A stretch of DNA of 64,000 nucleotides from assembly GCA_025602905.1 (NCBI GenBank), contig JAHLKI010000004.1:558001-622000 (forward strand), given 5' to 3'. The first letter of the stretch is position 1. Each line of letters opens with the position of its first letter. A model generated the notes under the pieces. That model was given only the letters and a program-made list of their open reading frames with translations. It made no database searches and was not told the origin of the DNA. The DNA comes from Phlyctochytrium arcticum (lineage: Eukaryota > Chytridiomycota > Chytridiomycetes > Chytridiales > Chytridiaceae). A program made the position numbers and the translations under genes. This document shows, in pieces, positions 57,330 to 64,000 of this stretch.

Positions 57330-58420
57330 ATCGGAATGATGAAAATAGGTCCTGAGGAGAGGGAATATAAACTAGACAACAAAGTTAGTACTATATCGGC
57401 CAATCTGGGCATGCTCTCATCCTACCTTTGCAGAAGAAACTTGAAAGATCGGAACGACAAATCTTTTGTTTCGGGTATTCAGCCAAAGGTTGTAGCTGAG
57501 AAATATGGAAAAAGATAGTTTGTGATCCGCCGGGTAAGCCTGGAAAGCTATTCAACTTACGTATTCAGAGGAAACTAGAACGTTTCGACCGACAAATAAT
57601 GATTATCGGCAAGTGTTGAAGGTTTTGACCGAACAAGGAAAATGATTCTTTTGGGGAGAAACGAATTGATTGCGGGCGGGACCAAAGATCAGACTTTGCC
57701 TGCAAAAAAGATCAGTTATGTGTTTTGAAGAACTCGCAACGTCATTGTCAACCTACGTCGTCAAAACGAATGAGATATCCGGAGCAACAAATAAAGATTC
57801 CGACGTGTTGTAAAGTGAACTCTGTTAGAGATATACGGATTGGGCGTGAGGATTGGAATGGTTATCAAGGTTATTCTTATTGGTGAAAACCGTAAAGTAT
57901 TCGAAAGGGAGCGTGAGGGAGGCCTCAACATATATACGTGTCGTTCTTCCCACAAATGTCTCCACAAGTAAAGACAGTGGGAAATTAAGATCACGCTTAC
58001 TTTATAAAAGACAATGGGAAACTAAGATCGCGCTTCTTTCATAACAGATTTCAGGTATTAGAAGATTTACGCGTCGGAATGTTGCTGAGGTAAGTGACGC
58101 GTGCAGGCGTGCTGTCAGTTTTCTCTGCAATTCGTTGATTCAAGACATTGAGGAGTACCGTAGTACCGTATTGTATTATAACCATAGTTTATTTTTTTGG
58201 GGCGGAGATGCGGGCAACGAACCAATCCAGTAAGTGCAGTGCAGGAAAAGTAAGGTTGGCGGGACCATTCATGCTGCGTAAGAGAATTTGCACTATCTTG
58301 AAGATGACAGTGGTACTCTTTTCGTCTGGGGCAGGCAACTCTCAGGCAGTACCAATTTCATTATGATATATATAGGGAGGGGACGTAAGGGAAAAGGAAG
58401 GAGAGAGAAAGAAATCGAGG
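57330..58420. other. Upstream region of the Fanzor-like gene
   Basis: Contains a well-formed intron-like stretch on the minus strand (GTAGGATG donor near 57425, TACTAAC branch site, CTAG acceptor near 57372) and another with a GTAAGT donor near 57562 and CTCAG acceptor near 57498, so the gene may have 5' exons here. A direct repeat of about 25 bp (tgggaaa-taagatc-cgctt) occurs at 57978 and 58015. No clear transposon end was found. Confidence 0.45.
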
Positions 58421-60202
58421 TTAAAAAGACGAAAGCATCATGCTTTGTTCCTTTTGGCGCGTAATATCCCTCCGTACTGTAGTACCTGACTGGAATTTCC
58501 GATCCGTCCGCTCCTTTGTAGGTCTCATCAGTGACTTCCTCAAATTCACCAACAGCAAAACAGATGAGATATGAAGGGCACGGCTAGTCCAACTTCCAGA
58601 CTTGCAATATTTGATAGTCTTTTCCCAGGTCTTTTGCGGTGCTTCAAATTTTGCAGATGATTTCATGCAGATCATTATATGCGAATTTAGCTGTAAGTGG
58701 TATGGCCGATACTTGGGATCTGATCATTGGTGGATTTTCTAGGATGGCCCTCGTTGCTGTAACAAAATAAAGCAGGGAAGAACCAGTAGCCAAAAATGAG
58801 TTATGAAATACGGTAAGACTCCTCGCCCGGATTTAAATTTCCAGTGTCTGCAGTGTACTTTGTGCCATCCGTTCGGCCATTTGTCCCCGCATTAGTTAGC
58901 CTCATCAGCCGTAGTTTTCACCTTCTCCAACTCTGTACTTTTTGTTATAAAAGCCGCCGTCGAACGGGCTCCCCTTCGACGGACAAGCTGCCGTCAATAC
59001 ATCTTACTTTACTATCTCTACTTCGTCTTTCCACAACTCTCGACTTGATCTTGCTCTCGACTCCTCCGAGTCCTCGCGGTGATCCCTTTACTTGCCTCGC
59101 GTCAACGCGTCCTCAACTTGCCGGCCAACTTCTGGTCACGTGCACTAGTCTTTACCCAACTTCCCAAGCCACGTTGGCCGAGTTACACTGTACCACGGAA
59201 GCCCCACAGCCACGGATCACGACGGTGGCTCCCTTGGATGCAGCAAAAAGGGTTAAATGGATTAAAGTTCGCGCGCAAATTTGCGGACGTCGTGGGACAG
59301 AGGGGGCTTGGCGGCTGCCCGCGCCACCAAGCACTTTTTTTTGCACGGGACCCTCGGCGGGCTATAAAAGCAGCACGCCTGCCCCGGTTTCCCTCTCGCT
59401 CAGCAACCTCCCATTCCTCTCTTTCCTCCATCGCTCCCAATGGGCCCCACCCGATTTTTGCAACCCGCGCCTTCTCTATGTCTATGAGGTCATACTATTC
59501 TTTAGCCTGCCGGCCCAGCACTTCGAGTTTTATTTTCAACTTGAAATGGCTGTTAGCACGTTAGGGAGTAGTTTGATTCTCAACGACGTTGTTATTTTGG
59601 CACCGTTGCGCATGTCGTGTGTGCGCCCAAATGCGTAGATTTTTTATGTTCCATGTAAAATGTTGTTTTTCTTTGGAACTGATGAGACATAATCACGACG
59701 GTCTTCTGAGATCTGACCATGCTGTAAACGCCCCCTGGGCAGTCTCTGATCCCATTCTCTTTTTTGTTTTTTGGGTACGGGCAAGACGCCTTCGTCGTGC
59801 CCATACGCTTTTTTTTGTTGTCTTGCGTTTCGATGACAGAGCGCTTGCAAGATGAAAGGTGTTGGCTGCGGTCTGGCATTAGGCGCAGTAAGATGAATAC
59901 GAACGCTGTTTGGAACAAGAACTGCCGTTGTACGTATGGAAAGATGAGATCCTTAACGGATGCAAAGAGTCTGTTCAAATTCAAAGGGCATGGGCAAAGA
60001 AATGAGGTCTTGTGTCGTTCACGGGTCGTTCAACGTGCTAACGCAGGACGATTTCCGTTTGGGGCCCCAAATGATTTTACAGTGAGGTTCAAGACTATAG
60101 GATGTGATGGACCAGCAGAAAGAGGGACAGTGTGTATGAATAGTAGAGTAGAGAAGAAATAATGCCAACATGTACATGAAGAAATAATGAAATCCAAGCG
60201 TT
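58421..60202. other. Intergenic region with an orphan promoter-like site
   Basis: No gene I can support. TATAAAA at 59363-59369 is followed by a pyrimidine-rich leader and an ATG at 59440 that opens only 15 codons. The long frame at 58844-59638 has no ATG near its start and pyrimidine-rich, low-complexity translation, so I leave it out. Confidence 0.45.
59363..59369 (+). promoter_or_regulatory. TATA box of unassigned transcription unit
   Basis: TATAAAA followed by ctctcgctcagcaacctccc-type CT-rich leader. The layout parallels the promoter at 36193, but no long reading frame follows. Confidence 0.4.
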
Positions 60203-60999
60203 TCAGCTATTTCGCAACTTGGCCAACCGTTCCGTCAACTCGTCCTGCTCCTTTTCTGGCCCCACACTCTCCTTTCCAGCCCCAATGATACCCCCCGTTT
60301 GAGCCCCCGGCATCTCCATCTGCAGCTCCAGCCCGTTTTCGTCTGCGACTTGCTGCATCAGGTCCTCGACTTGATCTTGCGGTGTGGTCATGGATGTCGT
60401 CTGACCCATACTGGATTCCATGTACTGGGTTTGAACGTCGAGATCTTCGAATTGGTTTTCGAATTTGTCCATAATCATTGAAATCTAGGTTGTGGTTTCA
60501 GCTATTCATTCCATTGGTGTCAAAAATGAACGATGGTCATTTACCTGTTCCAGATTCATACTCGCCATGGCCTTCTCCATCCCCTTGACGACCCCCGCCA
60601 TACTCTGCGTCACTTTCCTCATCGTCACAGCCGTCTGGACTCTGGCTGCCACTCCATCAATGCGCGATCCTAGCCGCAACAAGTTGAGCGACTCATTCTT
60701 TTTGCGAATGGCGTTGGACGCGTAAATCCGGGCGCCCTCCATGTTGCCTTGTTGAATGGCCTGAATAATTTTTCAGTATAATTGTTAGTATCATGAGTGA
60801 AGCCATCATGCAGATTGCGCTGACCTTTTTGAGTTTGGCCTTTTCTGATGCTTCATCCTTGGCTGATTTCTTGGCCTGCCGCTGTAACTGCTTGGCCGTA
60901 AACTTGAGGTTAAACAAGTGCTCTGTTTTGATAATGTGGTTAGCCTTCCATTGACGACAGAATGGTGCATACTCTAAAGGAAAAATACGTACTATCCAT
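60203..60999 (-). CDS. DID2: ESCRT-III-associated protein Did2/CHMP1 (Vps46)
   Basis: Snf7-family protein that recruits Vps4 to ESCRT-III during multivesicular body sorting. Exons on the minus strand: 60999-60993, 60922-60825, 60760-60545, 60484-60203; they join in phase to 200 residues, the normal size. The basic N-terminal half has [35 protein letters not shown] and the [13 protein letters not shown] helix. The acidic C-terminal half includes [14 protein letters not shown] and ends in the MIM1 motif [13 protein letters not shown] that binds the Vps4 MIT domain. Exon 1 is only seven nucleotides; the start is supported by the consensus beginning of the family. Introns are 70, 64 and 60 nt. 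Confidence 0.93.
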
Positions 61000-62412
61000 G
61001 ATGCAGGATGCGTTCTCGGGATTCAATCGTTTTCACAATAATCGAACAATAGGTGGTCTTGTCCTCTTGTCCACAGCAACCAAGGGGTAGCTCGCCTAAC
61101 ACTGCAAGTCTCCCTTGCACTCTAGTATTATACCCTCAACGTGATGCAGTCAAAGATGGGTCTGCGGATTGTTTTGTCAAATGGCGTGGTTTGAGCAAAT
61201 CGACTGCAGGGATTCTAAAGTAGACTAAACCGGCGACTCTAAGGGTAACGGGTGTCGAGGAGCGAGGTCTTGTACGGTGCGACTAACTTTTGGACGGTGA
61301 GCGATTGTTACAATCAACTGTGTTAAACCAGTTGAAGATTTCTTGGCAGCATATTCTGCTGACGTTGGGGGTCGTTTGTCGGTTTTTGTCAAACCACACT
61401 TGTGTAACACTATTGGAATAAACAAAGCATGAAATGTCGATGTGCCGCAGATGATACAGGCCAGGCTCAGTACAATACATGATGGACAGTCTTTCATAGG
61501 GTCCTAATGTACGGATGCGAGGACCGAGTTCCGGTGAGCTTGCGCAGGTTGGAGTTGAGAATGAGCAGTCACTTTCAAAGTCAAAGAATGGACCATGATT
61601 TCAAGCCATATCGCGGCCCGACTTTGATGATCTTTGCTGATGCTCCTCAATAACGCGCCCAAGTTATCATGCAAAGATGCATGCAACGGGAAATACAAAC
61701 AATCAGCGAACAATGTGCTCCTGCTGCCAGAGCCGAACCGGCGGGATTTCATTGCCAACCGAACCGGGGCAGAGATGTATACCATATCTGTAGATAGACA
61801 TGTAAAAGCGCAACGAAACACCGGATACCAGGTGAATCTGAATACTTCTTCATAGCGGGAATGGCAGAATAAATGTGCAGAACTCGAGAATTTTCGTGGC
61901 CGCGGTTTGGCGCTGAATTGCTGCGCAGCCGCCGCAAAGCTTTCGGAGCCTCAGTTTTGTGGCCGTCCGGTGGCTGTGCTCGTTCTGACAGAGTTCTATT
62001 TCTTTTCCAGCATTCTTTTTTTTTCCCCCGTACATACAGCCAGAGGACTCTTGCTCGTCAAAGCTTGTCGAGCACCAACGAACGGAAGAACGTTGACCTT
62101 TTACTGCTCACGCCGGACGGACGAGACTTCGTGGTGGAAGCTAGAATCGAGCACTGCCTCCTATTAGCAATTTGGCAAGGATCTGTCAAAGGAAACCAAG
62201 TTGACAAAAGCTCTGGGGCAACTGAACGATAGACTGTAGTGGATCCCAAGAGATAGACAAAGCGACAGGACGGAAAGAGAGAGAGAGAGAATACCGCGAT
62301 ATCACACCCAAAACGACTTTGGGGAGAAAGTGTGCGTGGGCTGAAGAACCCTCCGCCAAACAGCCCAAAACGTCAGCAGGACGCATCTCTCTACTAGGAG
62401 ACCATCTTTACC
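61000..62412. promoter_or_regulatory. Intergenic region with promoters of DID2 and the Gln-rich gene
   Basis: No gene seen. The two flanking genes are divergent, so both promoters lie here. A GA microsatellite sits at about 62278-62292, just upstream of the Gln-rich gene. Confidence 0.45.
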
Positions 62413-64000
62413 ATGGCAATGATAGAGGACAGTGGCATCTCGCTGACGGATCTGCTCTTTGGCCATGATTCAGCCATGAGCGAGCAGCAACAACAGCGGG
62501 ATTTGGTAAGTGTCTTATGCCCTTTGTTCTTGATCACTGGTTCAGAGTCTAACATTAAATTCCGCATCATCAGATGTCTTTCAACAACGCCACCGAACTC
62601 CAGCAGCACATTCATCAGCAGATGGAGGACGGCGAAGACGACTTTGCAGAGTATGGCCATTCGCCCAACCCCGCCGCTCTTTTGCAGACCCCCCACACTT
62701 TACCGGTCCCGTCGCCGTACGAGCAGCCCACACCATCGCACACGCCGTACGGCCTCCCCGCCGTATCTCCCTATGATGCTACGCCGTTGCTCCATCCACA
62801 ACAACATAATCCAGTGGCGGTCTCCCTGGATGTTGCTTCAGAATTGGATGCGCTTTTAGCCCAACCGGTTGCTGAAGAGACCTCGTTTGATGCCATGTTA
62901 CAACAACAGCAGGCTATGGATCACCAACATCAGCTTCATTTACAAAATGAAAGTCGGCAGCAGGCATTACACCAACAACAGCAGCAGCTGGCCATACAGG
63001 AACAGCAGTTGCTGATTCAGCAGCAGCAAATCCATCAGCAAATGCATCAACAGCAACAGCAGCAAGCACAGAGTATGCAACAGCAAACACGTCTTGCACA
63101 TTCACTCCATCATTCCAATTCGTTGCCGGCTAGACCGGCAGCCGCAACCGCTCAGTTTATGCGTAGAGAGCAAAGTTATACATTCATGCCCACACTAGTC
63201 AACAGCCCCACATCAAATCCCATCATGTCCACTCCTCAAGGAGGAAACACTCTGTTTTCCTCCCCTATCGTCAACATCATTACGCCAGAATCTAGAGTCA
63301 TTTCAACTCCCTATCAGGGAGTACAAGAACCCGCATTCAACATGGATTCGCTGCTGGGTGAGCTGGCTTCGCCCATGGTACCTACAGCAGCAGATTGCAG
63401 AACTCCCTTGCAGCCATGGGGCACCGAAGAACCATCCGGACAAGGACCCATACTCTCTCTCCTGGACGAGCTAGAGTCAGAAATCAAAGCTTTACAGGAC
63501 GAAGGACAGAGCGGGCCGGGAGTGCTGGATATTCAGAGTATGACTGGAATCGCAGAGGGTGCCGGATCTAACCGAGGATCCGGTGACGATGCGGCAATGG
63601 GCAAGCTCATGACGGCCCTGAAAGTAGTTCGTGCTCGGCGTAGTCAAGGCCAACTTCGGCCGTATGTCCAGCAATCCACTAGCAACGCAACCGATTCATC
63701 GCACCCCAGATCTGATTCCCTCGGGTCGGCAGGAGGCCATGAGGTTGCAGGAGAGGGAAGTGCGTTCAATACGTTATTGGCACCATTGTCCTACGACGCA
63801 CTTCGTGCACCTATTCCTTCGAGCCAGCAGCATCAACAGCAACAGCAGGTGCAGGTGCAACAACATCAGCACCAGCATCAACATCAACAAGTCGCTGCTT
63901 CTCCATTCTACAGTCACTTTGCATCACCGGCACCCTCGCCTGCCGTCCCCGCTTACCTATCACCTTATGCCCCTACTATACAACCATCCCCCGCACCCAT
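62413..64000 (+). CDS. Glutamine-rich protein, probable transcription factor, partial
   Basis: Exon 1 62413-62505 (start MAMIEDSGISLTDLLFG) and exon 2 from 62574, which stays open to the window edge; at least 506 residues. The sequence is rich in Gln and His tracts (near 62900-63080 and 63830-63895), Pro and Ser, with short acidic-hydrophobic motifs such as SELDALLAQP, DSLLGELASP and LSLLDELESEIKALQDE that look like activation segments or a short amphipathic helix. No DNA-binding domain is visible in the part present; in such proteins it is often C-terminal, beyond this window. The 68-nt intron has GTAAGT and CATCAG ends. Function is inferred from composition only. Confidence 0.7.

Noticed and set aside
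58844..59638. Open frame of about 264 codons on the plus strand
   Set aside because: No ATG at or near its beginning, translation of pyrimidine-rich DNA gives Ser/Leu/Pro-rich sequence without a domain, and it overlaps a TATA box and leader. Likely chance.
1..64000. CRISPR arrays, tRNA and rRNA genes
   Set aside because: No evenly spaced direct repeats with unique spacers, and no stretch I could fold with confidence as tRNA or match to rRNA by eye.

Overview
This window is nuclear DNA of a fungus. Genes are split by many short introns of about 50-75 nt with GT-AG ends, they sit close together, and the recognisable proteins are fungal or general eukaryotic (Rpb4, Pgs1, Cwh43, Trz1, Did2/CHMP1, SulP, a Pho80-type cyclin). 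High intron density, a small HMG/YABBY-like protein and the kinds of mobile elements suggest a basidiomycete, but an early-diverging fungus cannot be excluded from sequence alone. Nearly all gene models below were rebuilt exon by exon and checked for phase.

Layout. 0-5.6 kb: two decayed copies of a ubiquitin-specific protease gene from an old segmental duplication. 5.6-6.5 kb: a MITE-like element with 14-bp inverted ends. 6.8-7.7 kb: a Pho80-type cyclin. 8.6-12.6 kb: a Mutator-like element with almost identical ends but a broken transposase. 12.7-15.7 kb: RPB4 and PGS1, convergent. 15.9-20.3 kb: a LINE fragment and other decayed mobile DNA. 20.4-27.9 kb: CWH43 and a two-pass membrane protein, with a tandem duplication covering both 3' ends, so that a dead copy of each lies between the two intact genes. 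28.1-32.9 kb: TRZ1 (tRNase Z) and a METTL25-type methyltransferase, convergent. 33.0-34.1 kb: a broken tyrosine recombinase. 36-49.4 kb: a possible micro-gene, an arrestin-like protein, an HMG/YABBY-like protein, a polytopic membrane protein, a GH85 endoglycosidase and a SulP sulfate transporter. 50.1-53.9 kb: an apparently intact DNA transposon with 13-bp inverted ends, an exact 8-bp target-site duplication and two unrecognised open genes. 54.1-57.3 kb: a Fanzor-like gene (eukaryotic TnpB relative, RNA-guided OMEGA nuclease family) with RuvC D/E/D motifs but apparent frame breaks. 60.2-61.0 kb: DID2. 62.4 kb to the end: a glutamine-rich protein running off the window.

The housekeeping genes are unrelated in function (transcription, cardiolipin synthesis, GPI-anchor remodelling, tRNA 3' processing, ESCRT-III, sulfate uptake). 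The interest lies in the accessory DNA: the Fanzor-like gene next to a well-bounded transposon whose protein family I do not recognise, the MULE whose ends look newer than its coding region, and the duplication that preserved two convergent genes. I saw no tRNA, rRNA or CRISPR array.
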